Source of the DNA: Zeimonas sp964538505
GTDB lineage: Bacteria > Pseudomonadota > Gammaproteobacteria > Burkholderiales > Burkholderiaceae_E
Direction of reading: 5' to 3'
Length of the DNA stretch: 17,575 bases
Assembly: GCA_964538505.1 (NCBI GenBank)
Contig: CAZIDY010000051.1
Span: 1-17,575, forward strand
This document shows positions 1-6,665 of this stretch, one piece after another. Below the pieces are notes generated by a model. That model did not search any database. It worked only from the letters and a program-made list of their open reading frames with translations, and was not told the DNA's origin. The translations under genes were made by a program, and so were the position numbers. How positions within the stretch are numbered: the stretch's first letter is position 1; each line of letters begins with the position of its first letter.

Positions 1-30
1 CAGACCACGGTTACCGGTAACCGTGGTCTG
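1..30. repeat. Perfect 30-bp REP-like palindrome
   Basis: The arm cagaccacggttacc is followed directly by its exact reverse complement, giving a 15-bp perfect dyad with no loop. It continues into gaccccggttt. The core around CCGTGGTCTGACCCC resembles REP-type palindromes scattered through many high-GC proteobacterial genomes; that resemblance is recalled, not searched. It lies over the stop codon of the minus-strand DUF2069 gene and could also act as a transcription stop, but no T tract is visible inside the window. More of the element may lie left of base 1. Confidence 0.75.
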
Positions 31-394
31 ACCCCGGTTTCCGCATGGCCGCACGGGACGCACGAACGTACAGCACGATCGCCGTGAATGCGGTTGCGGC
101 GAGCGCAACCTCGATCCATGCGAGATGAGCCGACAGCCCGGGATCGGAGGTGGCGCGCACCAGGCCCTCGGCCAGATAGCCGAGAATCAGCATCGACCAC
201 CATTGATAGACGCGCACGCGCCCGGCGGCGAGGCCCGGCAGCGCGAGAATCAGCGGAACGACCTTCAGCGACAGCAGCCATGCGCCGGGCCGCAGCGGCG
301 CGAGCCAGATCTCCCATGCGATGCCCAGCACGATCAGCGCAACGAAGCAGGCGACGACGATCCGGCGAAGCCACGACGGCGAAACGGATGACAT
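11..394 (-). CDS. DUF2069 family small membrane protein
   Basis: This encodes a 127-residue, very hydrophobic protein with about four predicted membrane helices, near residues 10-28, 38-56, 62-82 and 92-112. Sequence character and length fit the DUF2069 family of inner-membrane proteins of unknown function in beta- and gammaproteobacteria. The ATG at 394 (reading MSSVSPSW) is chosen because upstream in-frame sequence is arginine- and serine-rich shadow of the divergent gene. No strong Shine-Dalgarno is seen. The last residues (about PGSDHGYR) and the stop are written by the REP-like palindrome at 1-30, so the native C terminus may have been replaced by a repeat insertion. It is divergent from the YihY-family gene, an arrangement recalled from other Burkholderiales. 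The family assignment is fairly sure; the role is unknown. Confidence 0.82.
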   Translation of the reverse strand: MSSVSPSWLRRIVVACFVALIVLGIAWEIWLAPLRPGAWLLSLKVVPLILALPGLAAGRVRVYQWWSMLILGYLAEGLVRATSDPGLSAHLAWIEVALAATAFTAIVLYVRASRAAMRKPGSDHGYR

Positions 395-453
395 GGGCGT
401 GAGTGGCGCGAGCGACGAGGGCCGGGCGGAAGGGCGGGAGGACGAGCGTAGCC

Positions 454-459
454 GAGAGG
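454..459 (+). promoter_or_regulatory. Ribosome binding site for the YihY-family gene
   Basis: AGAGGA lies 8 nt before the GTG at 468. It is the only good Shine-Dalgarno among the candidate starts (ATG 393, GTG 399, GTG 468, ATG 546), which is why the GTG is preferred. Confidence 0.45.
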
Positions 460-467
460 ACGGCGAC

Positions 468-1811
468 GTGCATCGTCGGTCGCTCAAGACCGGTGGCGCT
501 TCCGGTGGCTCGACGCTGCACCGCCTCGCGCGTCTCGGGCGCGCGATGTGGCGCCAGGCCCGGCAGCTGCGCCTGCCGCAGACCGCGGGCAGCCTCGCTT
601 TCCTTTCGCTGCTGGCGATCGCGCCGATGTTCTCGATCGTATTCTGGGTGACGACCGCATCGCCGATGTTCGGTCGGCTGCGCGACGCGCTGCAGGGCTT
701 CCTGATGGTGAACCTGTTCCCGTCGTCGATCAGCGACACCGTGATCGAGCTGCTGAACCAGTTCGCTGCCAAGGCGAACGAGCTTTCCGTGATCGGGCTC
801 ACCGTGTTTCTGCTCACCGCGTTCGTCGCGCTGCAGACGATCGAGGCAACGCTGAACCGGATCTGGCTCGCCGACCGGCCGCGTCCGGTGGCGCACCGCC
901 TCGCGCTGTACTGGATGATGCTCACGCTCGGGCCGCTGCTGCTCGGCGCCAGTCTCGTCTTCCACGGGATCGTCGCCACCTCGTGGCTGCGCGGTGCCGA
1001 CCTCAACGAGGTGCGCAACGTCTGGACCTTCGTGCTGCCATGGACGACGGCGGTCGCCGGTCTGACGCTGCTGTATCGACTGCTGCCCAGTGCCCTGGTG
1101 CGCTGGCGCGATGCCTTCCTGGGCGCGGTGCTCGCGGCCTTCCTGTTCGAGTTCCTGCGTACGATGCTCGGGCTGTACGTGACGCGGCTGCCCACGTACA
1201 CGGTCGTCTACGGCACTTTCGCGGCGCTGCCGCTGTTCCTGCTGTGGCTGATCCTCGGCTGGATGTCGGTGCTGCTCGGCGCGCTGCTGGCGGCGAACCT
1301 GCGCTTCTGGTCGTCGGCGGGCGAGCCGCACCTCGAGCGCGCACCGGCCGATCGCTACGACGACGCGCATGCGGTGCTGGCCGCGATGCGCGAGTCGGTC
1401 GGCGCTGATCTGCACGCGGCGATGCCGGTCGGGGGGATTGCCACTGCGCTCGACAGCGACCCCGAGCGTGCGCTCGAGGCGGCGCTGCTGCTCACCCGAC
1501 TCGGCTACCTCACGCGTTTCGTGCAGCTCGGCGGTGCGTCCGTTTCAGCTGAGCCGCAGCCGGCGACGCGTCGTGCACGCATCGGTCGCGCGCTGCGTCG
1601 ACGACGTCGGCCGCACGACGATGCCGACACGATCTGGGCCGAACGCTGGGCGTGGGCCGACGACCCGTGCGGGATGAGCGAGCGGGCGTTGTTCGAGGAG
1701 ATCTGGAATGCGGGACGAGCGACGCCGGCGGGAGCGGTGCCGCAGGGGGTCGACGAGCCGCTCGTGGGTGCAGTCTCAGGAGCCGCTTCGCTGCGAAACG
1801 CTGCGTCCTGA
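468..1811 (+). CDS. YihY/BrkB (UPF0761) family inner-membrane protein
   Basis: This is a polytopic membrane protein of the YihY/virulence factor BrkB family, once misnamed ribonuclease BN; its biochemical role is not established. The family signature starts with LPQTAGSLAFLSLLAIAP. About six hydrophobic segments follow, up to the glycine- and leucine-rich stretch around LILGWMSVLLGALLAANL near 1250-1300. The remaining 160 or so residues are a soluble, arginine-rich cytoplasmic tail, as in longer betaproteobacterial members. The GTG at 468 (447 aa) is chosen for its Shine-Dalgarno at 454. An ATG at 393 would add 25 polar residues and overlap the divergent DUF2069 start by 2 nt; an ATG at 546 would cut into the first conserved helix. 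The last residues (SLRNAAS) come from an inverted repeat arm, so the C terminus may be repeat-derived. Confidence 0.85.
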   Translation: MHRRSLKTGGASGGSTLHRLARLGRAMWRQARQLRLPQTAGSLAFLSLLAIAPMFSIVFWVTTASPMFGRLRDALQGFLMVNLFPSSISDTVIELLNQFAAKANELSVIGLTVFLLTAFVALQTIEATLNRIWLADRPRPVAHRLALYWMMLTLGPLLLGASLVFHGIVATSWLRGADLNEVRNVWTFVLPWTTAVAGLTLLYRLLPSALVRWRDAFLGAVLAAFLFEFLRTMLGLYVTRLPTYTVVYGTFAALPLFLLWLILGWMSVLLGALLAANLRFWSSAGEPHLERAPADRYDDAHAVLAAMRESVGADLHAAMPVGGIATALDSDPERALEAALLLTRLGYLTRFVQLGGASVSAEPQPATRRARIGRALRRRRRPHDDADTIWAERWAWADDPCGMSERALFEEIWNAGRATPAGAVPQGVDEPLVGAVSGAASLRNAAS

Positions 1812-1861
1812 GCTGGGCAGTCGCATCTACGCCGAGGAATGCTGTGTTTCGCAGCGTTTCG
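1794..1861. repeat. Inverted repeat, 12-bp arms, spanning the YihY-family stop codon
   Basis: cgaaacgctgcg at 1794-1805 is exactly inverted as cgcagcgtttcg at 1850-1861, with 44 nt between. The left arm lies in the last codons of the YihY-family gene. It may form a terminator-like stem for that gene or be a degenerate repeat element. No T tract follows. The rest of the 106-nt gap to the next stop codon (1812-1917) holds nothing else that I recognise. Confidence 0.55.
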
Positions 1862-1917
1862 GCCACGGAGGGCGATAACCATCCGGAATACCGGGCCCGC
1901 GCGCGGGGCTGACTTGC

Positions 1918-2235
1918 TCAGAACGGAATGCGCCCGAACAAAATGTCCCGAAACATCACCCAGTCGCCGGCGAAGCTGTAGAACGGCTGGCGCAGCGACG
2001 CCGGGCGGTTGTGCTCGAAGCCGTAGTGGCCGATCCAGGCGAGTCCATAGCCCCAGACGAGGGCGGCGAGCAGCCACCAGGGGTTCAGCGTGGCGAGAAG
2101 CTTCGCCAGGCAGAAGAGGGCGCCGAGCGAGCCGAAGAAATGCAGCCGGCGACACCACGGCACCCGGTGCTCGCTCAGGTAGAAGCGATAGAAGTCCTCG
2201 AAGGACCGATAGGGCCCTTCCGCAGTCGCATTCAT
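1918..2235 (-). CDS. Mpo1-like (DUF962/YGL010w-type) membrane protein
   Basis: This is a 105-residue protein with an N-terminal SFEDFYRFYLSEHR segment, then HFFGSLGALF, two hydrophobic helices rich in Trp and Leu, and the motif IGHYGFEHNRPAS. This order of conserved His and Glu residues matches the DUF962 family, whose yeast member Mpo1 is an Fe(II)-dependent dioxygenase of fatty-acid alpha-oxidation; bacterial members are mostly uncharacterised. The ATG at 2235 is set by a good Shine-Dalgarno (GGGGAGGG) about 6 nt upstream. In-frame sequence further upstream is low-quality and arginine-rich. It lies 70 nt downstream of the alpha/beta hydrolase gene on the same strand and may be the last gene of a metY-hydrolase-DUF962 unit. 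The family is confident; the substrate is unknown. Confidence 0.85.
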   Translation of the reverse strand: MNATAEGPYRSFEDFYRFYLSEHRVPWCRRLHFFGSLGALFCLAKLLATLNPWWLLAALVWGYGLAWIGHYGFEHNRPASLRQPFYSFAGDWVMFRDILFGRIPF

Positions 2236-2260
2236 GCTTGCCCTCCCCGGCAGCGGGTCG

Positions 2261-2280
2261 CGCCGCGTTCGAGCGCGGCG
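2261..2280 (-). terminator. Short GC hairpin between hydrolase and Mpo1-like genes
   Basis: cgccgcg and cgcggcg form a perfect 7-bp stem around a 6-nt loop, in the 70-nt gap after the hydrolase stop codon. No T tract follows on the minus strand, so it may attenuate or stabilise the 3' end rather than stop transcription. Confidence 0.25.
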
Positions 2281-2305
2281 TCGTGTCGGGCTGGTAGCCG
2301 CCCGA

Positions 2306-3154
2306 TCAACCGGAAAGTGTAGCGGGCTGGGGAGCCGTGCGGAAGAAGTCGCGTAGTGCCTCGCGCAACGCATCGGGCGCTTCGGCGGGGATTGCGTGGC
2401 CGCAGTCAGGGATTTCCACTACGCGCGGGGCGGGCAGGCTGGCGGCCGCCGCGGACGCCGTGACGCGATCGATCAGCTTGCGGGCGAAGCGCGGCTGCGT
2501 CATCGCGTCGCGCTCGCCGAGCACGAAGAGCACCGGGCAGCGCAGTGCGTCGGCGCGGTCGAAGCCGCCCTGCCAGTCGTTGCAGGCCGAGAAGTCGACG
2601 AGCAGCACGCCGCGGCGCTGGCGCTCCATCAGGCGGCGGTTCTGCACGAAGATCGAGAAGCCCGGCGCCGGCGATCCGGGGCGGGCGTTGATCGTCGAGT
2701 GCGACCAGAAATTGATCATGTCGAAGGCGCGCGGCTCGTCGTCGCGGGCGGCCGACAGCAGTGCGTCGGAGACCTTCATCGGGAACGCGGTGCCGACGAG
2801 CGCGATGCGGTCGACCCGCTCGGGTGCGGCGCCGGCGACCTCGAGCGCGATCAGCGAACCCATGCTGTGACCGACCAGCGTCGCCCGCTCGACACCGAAG
2901 GCATCGAGCGCGGCGACCAGCCAGCGCCCGAGCGCCTCGATCGTCGGCAGCGGTTCGCCCTCGCTGCGCCCGTGGCCGGGCAGGTCGAGCGCGAGCACCG
3001 CGTGGCCGTGGTGTGCGAAATAGCGCGACTGCAGGATCCAGACGCTGTGGTCGTGCTGCGCGCCGTGCACGAAGACGGCGACCGGTCGTGCCGGGTCGAA
3101 GGCCGTGCCTCCGGTGTAGGCGTAGACGCGGTGGCCGTCGACGAGCACCTGCAC
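2306..3154 (-). CDS. Alpha/beta fold hydrolase
   Basis: This is a 282-residue, soluble alpha/beta hydrolase with no signal peptide. The parts are in standard order: oxyanion strand VFVHGAQ (residues 27-33), LDLPGHGRSEG (56-66), nucleophile elbow GHSMGS with Ser97, a helical lid around residues 130-195, the acid in LGERDAMT (Asp216), and catalytic His253 in PDCGHAIP. An esterase, lipase or thioesterase-like reaction is likely; the substrate cannot be told. The start is the GTG at 3154, six nt after AGGAG (3161-3165). That Shine-Dalgarno sits just past the metY stop codon, so the two genes are very probably co-transcribed and translationally coupled. The upstream open frame is shadow of metY and lacks a sensible start. 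It is too short and lacks the features needed to be MetX, although MetX shares this fold. Confidence 0.88.
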   Translation of the reverse strand: MQVLVDGHRVYAYTGGTAFDPARPVAVFVHGAQHDHSVWILQSRYFAHHGHAVLALDLPGHGRSEGEPLPTIEALGRWLVAALDAFGVERATLVGHSMGSLIALEVAGAAPERVDRIALVGTAFPMKVSDALLSAARDDEPRAFDMINFWSHSTINARPGSPAPGFSIFVQNRRLMERQRRGVLLVDFSACNDWQGGFDRADALRCPVLFVLGERDAMTQPRFARKLIDRVTASAAAASLPAPRVVEIPDCGHAIPAEAPDALREALRDFFRTAPQPATLSG

Positions 3155-3160
3155 CTTCGG

Positions 3161-3165
3161 CTCCT
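3161..3165 (-). promoter_or_regulatory. Ribosome binding site fixing the hydrolase GTG start
   Basis: AGGAG on the minus strand lies immediately after the metY stop codon (3166-3168) and 6 nt before GTG 3154. It decides an otherwise ambiguous start and links the two reading frames. Confidence 0.6.
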
Positions 3166-4461
3166 TCAGCCGCGCGCCGCTGCGCGGAAGGCCGACTCGA
3201 GGTCGGCGACGAGATCGGCCGGGTCTTCCAGCCCGATCGACAGCCGCAGCGTGCCTTCGCCGATGCCGGCGGCAGCGAGCGCGGCGGCGTCCATCCGGAA
3301 ATGCGTCGTCGTGGCAGGGTGAATGACGAGCGAGCGCACGTCGCCGACGTTGGCCAGGTGCGAGAACAGCCGCAGCGCCTCGACGAAGCGGCGTCCGGCG
3401 GCGCGGTCGCCCTTCAGCTCGAAGACGAGAACGGCACCGCAGCCGCGTGGCATCAGCCGCTGCGCGAGCGCGTGATCGGGATGCGAGGACAGCCCGGGAT
3501 ACTGCACGCGCTCGACCATCGCATGAGAAGCAAGGAATTCGGCAACGTGCTGCGCGTTCGCCACGTGGCGCGCCATGCGCAGCGGCAGCGTCTCGAGGCC
3601 CTGCAGGATCTCGAAGGCGTTCATCGGGCTCAGGCAGGCGCCGAAGTCGCGCAGCCCTTCGCGCCGTGCGCGCAGCAGGAAGGGTGCGACCGTCGATTCC
3701 TCCGAGAACACCATGCCGTGGAAGCCCTCGTACGGCTCGGTGAGCTCGGGGAAGCGCCCCGAGGCGTCCCAGTCGAAACGGCCGATGTCGACCAGCAGGC
3801 CGCCGACGACACTGCCGTGGCCGCAGAGGAACTTGGTGGCCGAATGCAGGACGAGATCGGCGCCGTGCTCGCCGGGTCGGGCAAGCCACGGCGTGCTGAA
3901 GGTGGCGTCGACGAGCAGCGGCACGCGGTGCGCATGCGCGATGTCGGCGACGGCGGGAATGTCGAGCACGTCGAGCCCCGGGTTGCCGAGGGTCTCGCCG
4001 AGCAGCAGTTTCGTGTTCGGGCGCAGCGCGGCGCGCCAGGCGTCGAGGTCGCGCGGGTCGACGAAGGTGGTCTCGATGCCGAAGCGCGGCAGCGTGTAGC
4101 GGAGCAGGTTGTGCGTGCCGCCGTAGACGGCGCGCGAGGCGACGAGGTGCGAGCCGGCGCCGGCGATCGTCGCGATCGCCAGGTGCAGCGCCGCCTGTCC
4201 GCTCGCCGTCGCGATCGCGCCGACGCCCGCCTCGAGCGCCGCGATGCGCTCCTCGAGTGCGGACACGGTCGGGTTGCTGATCCGCGAGTAGACGTGGCCC
4301 GACTGCTCCATGTTGAACAGTGCCGCCGCCTGGTCGGTGTCGCGGAAGGCGAACGCGGTCGACAGGTAGATCGGCGTGATGCGCGCGCCGGTGGCGGGGT
4401 CGGGTCGCGCGCCGGCGTGCACCGTGAGCGTGTCGAAGCCGTAGTAATCGCGCTGGGACAT
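3166..4461 (-). CDS. metY: O-acetylhomoserine aminocarboxypropyltransferase (sulfhydrylase)
   Basis: This is a cytoplasmic PLP enzyme of the Cys/Met metabolism family. MetY makes homocysteine from O-acetylhomoserine and sulfide in methionine synthesis. At 431 residues it fits MetY, which is longer than MetZ/MetB-type enzymes of about 400. Visible landmarks are FDTLTVHAGARPDPATGAR at the N terminus, YSRISNPT (58-65), ASGQAA (86-91), the PLP-ring aspartate in LLVDATFSTP (Asp185), the Schiff-base lysine in HSATKFLCGHG (Lys210), and NVGDVRSLVIHPATTTH near the C terminus. The ATG at 4461 gives the usual MetY start; the open frame beyond it is shadow of the divergent pilG-like gene. No S-box or SAM riboswitch is evident in the short leader. 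A minus-strand TAGCAT at 4490-4495 could be its -10 box. The hydrolase gene follows at once. Confidence 0.93.
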   Translation of the reverse strand: MSQRDYYGFDTLTVHAGARPDPATGARITPIYLSTAFAFRDTDQAAALFNMEQSGHVYSRISNPTVSALEERIAALEAGVGAIATASGQAALHLAIATIAGAGSHLVASRAVYGGTHNLLRYTLPRFGIETTFVDPRDLDAWRAALRPNTKLLLGETLGNPGLDVLDIPAVADIAHAHRVPLLVDATFSTPWLARPGEHGADLVLHSATKFLCGHGSVVGGLLVDIGRFDWDASGRFPELTEPYEGFHGMVFSEESTVAPFLLRARREGLRDFGACLSPMNAFEILQGLETLPLRMARHVANAQHVAEFLASHAMVERVQYPGLSSHPDHALAQRLMPRGCGAVLVFELKGDRAAGRRFVEALRLFSHLANVGDVRSLVIHPATTTHFRMDAAALAAAGIGEGTLRLSIGLEDPADLVADLESAFRAAARG

Positions 4462-4504
4462 GCGATCGATCCGACGGAAGGTCGAAGCGATGCTAGCACG
4501 CCAC

Positions 4505-4533
4505 TTGGTGAGTTCCGGGCTTGGCGCGACAAT
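4505..4533 (+). promoter_or_regulatory. Possible sigma70-type promoter of the pil-chp operon
   Basis: TTGGTG at 4505-4510 and GACAAT at 4528-4533 are 17 nt apart, in the 138-nt divergent gap between metY and the pilG-like gene. This would give a leader of about 60 nt. Matches to consensus are partial (3 of 6 and 4 of 6). Nothing else was recognised in the gap 4462-4599 apart from the possible metY -10 box. Confidence 0.3.
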
Positions 4534-4599
4534 GCGCGGCGACGCGCGTCGGCGGGGTCCATCGCCGCGGTGGACGAAGAAAATCACGGGCAGCAGGGG

Positions 4600-5763
4600 A
4601 TGGAAAGCAGACCGGAATATCGGGTGGCGGCGGCAGGGCTCGACCCGCGCGACGTGCGCCTGATCGAGATCGTCTTCAAGCACAGCCAGTACAACCGCTA
4701 CGCGTTCCGCTTCGAGGCGAAACCCGATCCGCTCGCGGTCGACATCCTGATCGTCAATCCGCTCGCCCCCGAGGGGCTGCGCGCGGTCGCGCGGATGCGC
4801 AGTGCCGGACGCAACCTGCCGGTGATCTCGGCGGTGCCGCACGGTGCGAGCAGCAGCGCCCGGCATGCGATCGCCATCGACCGCCTCACGCTGCAGTTGC
4901 TGCCGATCCTGAACCGTGTCGTCGAGCTCGAGCTGCGTAGCCCGAAAGAGGGCGCCGCCGCGCAGGCTCCCGCGGCGCCGAGCGCTGCGCGCGCAGGCTC
5001 CTCCAGCGACGACGGCGACACCGAGCGTTCCACGCGCGAGTTCCTGCGCCAGGCCGCGCTGAAGTCGCGCCAGGGCGACCACGCACGCGAGGTGGCGATG
5101 CGTGCGCGCGGCGAGCCGGCCGCACCCGCTGCGCCAGCCGCTTCCGTGCCGGCCCGTCCTGTTGCGCAGGGCCCGTCCGGCGCGGCCCCGCCTGCGCCGT
5201 CGAACCTCGTTGCCTTCCCTCGCAGCGCCGAGCCGACGCCGCCGCGCATCCGCGTGCTCGTCGTCGACGACAGCCCCACCGTGCGCCAGCAGCTGACGAT
5301 CGCGTTCACGCGGATGGGCGTGCTGTGCGATGCGGTCGGCAGCGCCGAGGATGCGCTTGCCCGCCTGTCGGCACAGCATTACGACCTCGCACTGGTCGAT
5401 GTCGTGATGCCGGACGTCGACGGCTACAAGCTCACGCGCCAGATCCGGCGTCGCCATCGCGGCGTGCCGGTGATCATCCTGACGAGCCGTTCGTCGCCGT
5501 TCGATCTTGCGCGTGGCGCGCTCGCCGGCTGCAGCAGCTATCTGGTGAAACCCGTCCCGTTGCGCCAGCTCGAGGCGGCCGTCGTCAAGCATCTGCGCAA
5601 GTCGCTCGCGATCGACGACCTCACCGGACTGCTGCGGCTCTCACCCGATCCGCAGCAGCTCGCCGCAGCGCGTGCGGCAAAGGCCGCCGCCAGCGCGCCC
5701 GGGTCGACGTCGAACGAGACGCCGCCGATGCGCACGCCGGGCGGCGCGGGTGCGGGCGGATGA
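4600..5763 (+). CDS. PilG-like response regulator with extra degenerate N-terminal receiver
   Basis: The protein has 387 residues, about three times a normal PilG. The C-terminal half (about 217-340) is an intact CheY-type receiver: VLVVDDS (Asp223, Asp224), phosphoacceptor Asp267 in LVDVVMPDVDGYK, switch Ser/Thr in ILTSRS, and Lys317 in YLVKPV. The N-terminal part (about 5-112) follows the alternating strand-helix order of a receiver, but Asn53 (ILIVNPL) sits where the phosphoacceptor should be and no acidic pair or lysine is seen. An Ala/Pro-rich linker (about 115-215) joins them. There is no DNA-binding or output domain after the receiver. First gene of the pil-chp set, it likely relays the ChpA signal to the type IV pilus machinery. 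The ATG at 4600 is preceded by a weak AGCAGGGG; GTG 4570 is an alternative. Confidence 0.85.
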   Translation: MESRPEYRVAAAGLDPRDVRLIEIVFKHSQYNRYAFRFEAKPDPLAVDILIVNPLAPEGLRAVARMRSAGRNLPVISAVPHGASSSARHAIAIDRLTLQLLPILNRVVELELRSPKEGAAAQAPAAPSAARAGSSSDDGDTERSTREFLRQAALKSRQGDHAREVAMRARGEPAAPAAPAASVPARPVAQGPSGAAPPAPSNLVAFPRSAEPTPPRIRVLVVDDSPTVRQQLTIAFTRMGVLCDAVGSAEDALARLSAQHYDLALVDVVMPDVDGYKLTRQIRRRHRGVPVIILTSRSSPFDLARGALAGCSSYLVKPVPLRQLEAAVVKHLRKSLAIDDLTGLLRLSPDPQQLAAARAAKAAASAPGSTSNETPPMRTPGGAGAGG

Positions 5764-5774
5764 ACGAGACGCCG
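5712..5774 (+). repeat. Direct repeat at the 3' end of the pilG-like gene
   Basis: gaacgagacgccg occurs exactly at 5712-5724 and again at 5762-5774, 50 nt apart, with looser similarity continuing (ccgatgcgc versus gggtgcgcg). The second copy begins on the stop codon of the pilG-like gene. A small tandem duplication probably made the present C-terminal tail and part of the 86-nt gap before pilH. Confidence 0.5.
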
Positions 5775-5849
5775 GGGGTGCGCGGGCCGGGCCACGATGC
5801 CGGCACAATGGCGGGTTCGTGCCAGCAAGCCGTCCCGGAGAAGCAACCG

Positions 5850-6212
5850 ATGAACATTGCATTGGTCGTCGACGACGCAGCCACCGAGCGCGCGCGCATG
5901 TCGGCGATCCTCACCGACGCCGGCTGGCGCGTGAGCACCGCTGTCGGCGGTCTCGAAGCGATCGAGAAAGCGCGTGCCGAGAAGCCGGCGATCATCTTCC
6001 TGGACATCGTGATGCCCGACCTCGACGGCTACCAGACCTGCCGCAAGCTCGCAGGAGATCCCCTCACGCGCGCGATTCCGGTTGTGTTCGTCTCCACCAA
6101 ATGCCAGCGCGCCGACCAGGTCTGGGCGCGCATGCAGGGCGCGAAGGCGCTGATCGGCAAGCCCTACAGCGATGCGCAGCTGCTCGAGGCGCTGAAGTTC
6201 GCTGCGCAATGA
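5850..6212 (+). CDS. pilH: Twitching motility response regulator PilH
   Basis: This is a 120-residue single-domain receiver with no output domain. Phosphorylation site residues are all present: Asp8 and Asp9 (VVDDA), Asp52 (IFLDIVMPDLDGY), the Ser/Thr in FVSTK (82-83), and Lys104 in IGKPYSD. In the Pil-Chp pathway PilH is a second CheY-like partner of the ChpA kinase; in Pseudomonas it is linked to pilus retraction or to acting as a phosphate sink. QVWARMQGAKALIGKPY is typical of the PilH subgroup. The ATG at 5850 follows GGAG by 9 nt. The stop codon overlaps the pilI start codon (ATGA), which indicates coupling. Confidence 0.88.
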   Translation: MNIALVVDDAATERARMSAILTDAGWRVSTAVGGLEAIEKARAEKPAIIFLDIVMPDLDGYQTCRKLAGDPLTRAIPVVFVSTKCQRADQVWARMQGAKALIGKPYSDAQLLEALKFAAQ

Positions 6213-6661
6213 CGCAGGCGTCCTTCGGCGTTCGCCTTGCGGGCCTGCCGGTGCGCATGCCCGCCGGCACGCCGCTCGAGTTCGTACCGCAGGCGACGCT
6301 GCATCCGCTGCCGCTCGCGACCGCGCGCGTGGCCGGGCTGATGCAGTTGCGCGGGCAGCCGCTGGTCGTGCTCGATGCCGCACCCGACGACGCATCCGGC
6401 TCCGGCGCCACGCTCGCGACGCACGACGTGCTCGTCGTCGGCACGCTGCCGAATGCGGCCGCGCTGCTCGTCGACGGCGCGCCGCAATCGGTGCCCGACG
6501 ATGTCGCTGCACTCGGGCTGCCGATCGAGCGCGCCGGCGTGCTTGTCGATTGCCCGTTCTTCGAGGCGATCGTGTCCCACCGTATCGTCGAGGGCGTCGA
6601 CGGCGTGCAGTGGTACGAGGTCGATCCGTCGCGGCTTTTCGCCGCGCTGCTGGCGGATTGA
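6209..6661 (+). CDS. pilI: CheW-like adaptor PilI
   Basis: This is a 150-residue protein with one CheW-like fold and no membrane segment. It should physically link the PilJ receptor to the ChpA kinase. The strand pattern and the typical turn GLMQLRGQPLVVLD (about residues 45-58) support the fold, followed by DVLVVGTLPNAAALLVDG. CheW-like sequences diverge strongly, so assignment also rests on position between pilH and pilJ. The start overlaps the pilH stop by 4 nt. The next gene's GTG start follows the stop by only a few bases. Confidence 0.8.
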   Translation: MTQASFGVRLAGLPVRMPAGTPLEFVPQATLHPLPLATARVAGLMQLRGQPLVVLDAAPDDASGSGATLATHDVLVVGTLPNAAALLVDGAPQSVPDDVAALGLPIERAGVLVDCPFFEAIVSHRIVEGVDGVQWYEVDPSRLFAALLAD

Positions 6662-6665
6662 GCGC

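Noticed and set aside
3166..4461. MetZ (O-succinylhomoserine sulfhydrylase) or cystathionine gamma-synthase
   Set aside because: The 431-residue length and the N-terminal FDTLTVHAGARPDPATGAR and NMEQSGHVYSR segments fit MetY better.
2761..4599. Long plus-strand extension upstream of the pilG-like gene, antisense to metY and the hydrolase
   Set aside because: Low-complexity Arg/Ala/Gly/Asp sequence opposite confidently identified enzymes; the real product starts at 4600.
5781..5809. CACAAT at 5804-5809 as a -10 box for a separate pilH promoter
   Set aside because: The sequence 17 nt upstream is cgcggg, with no resemblance to a -35 box; co-transcription is simpler.
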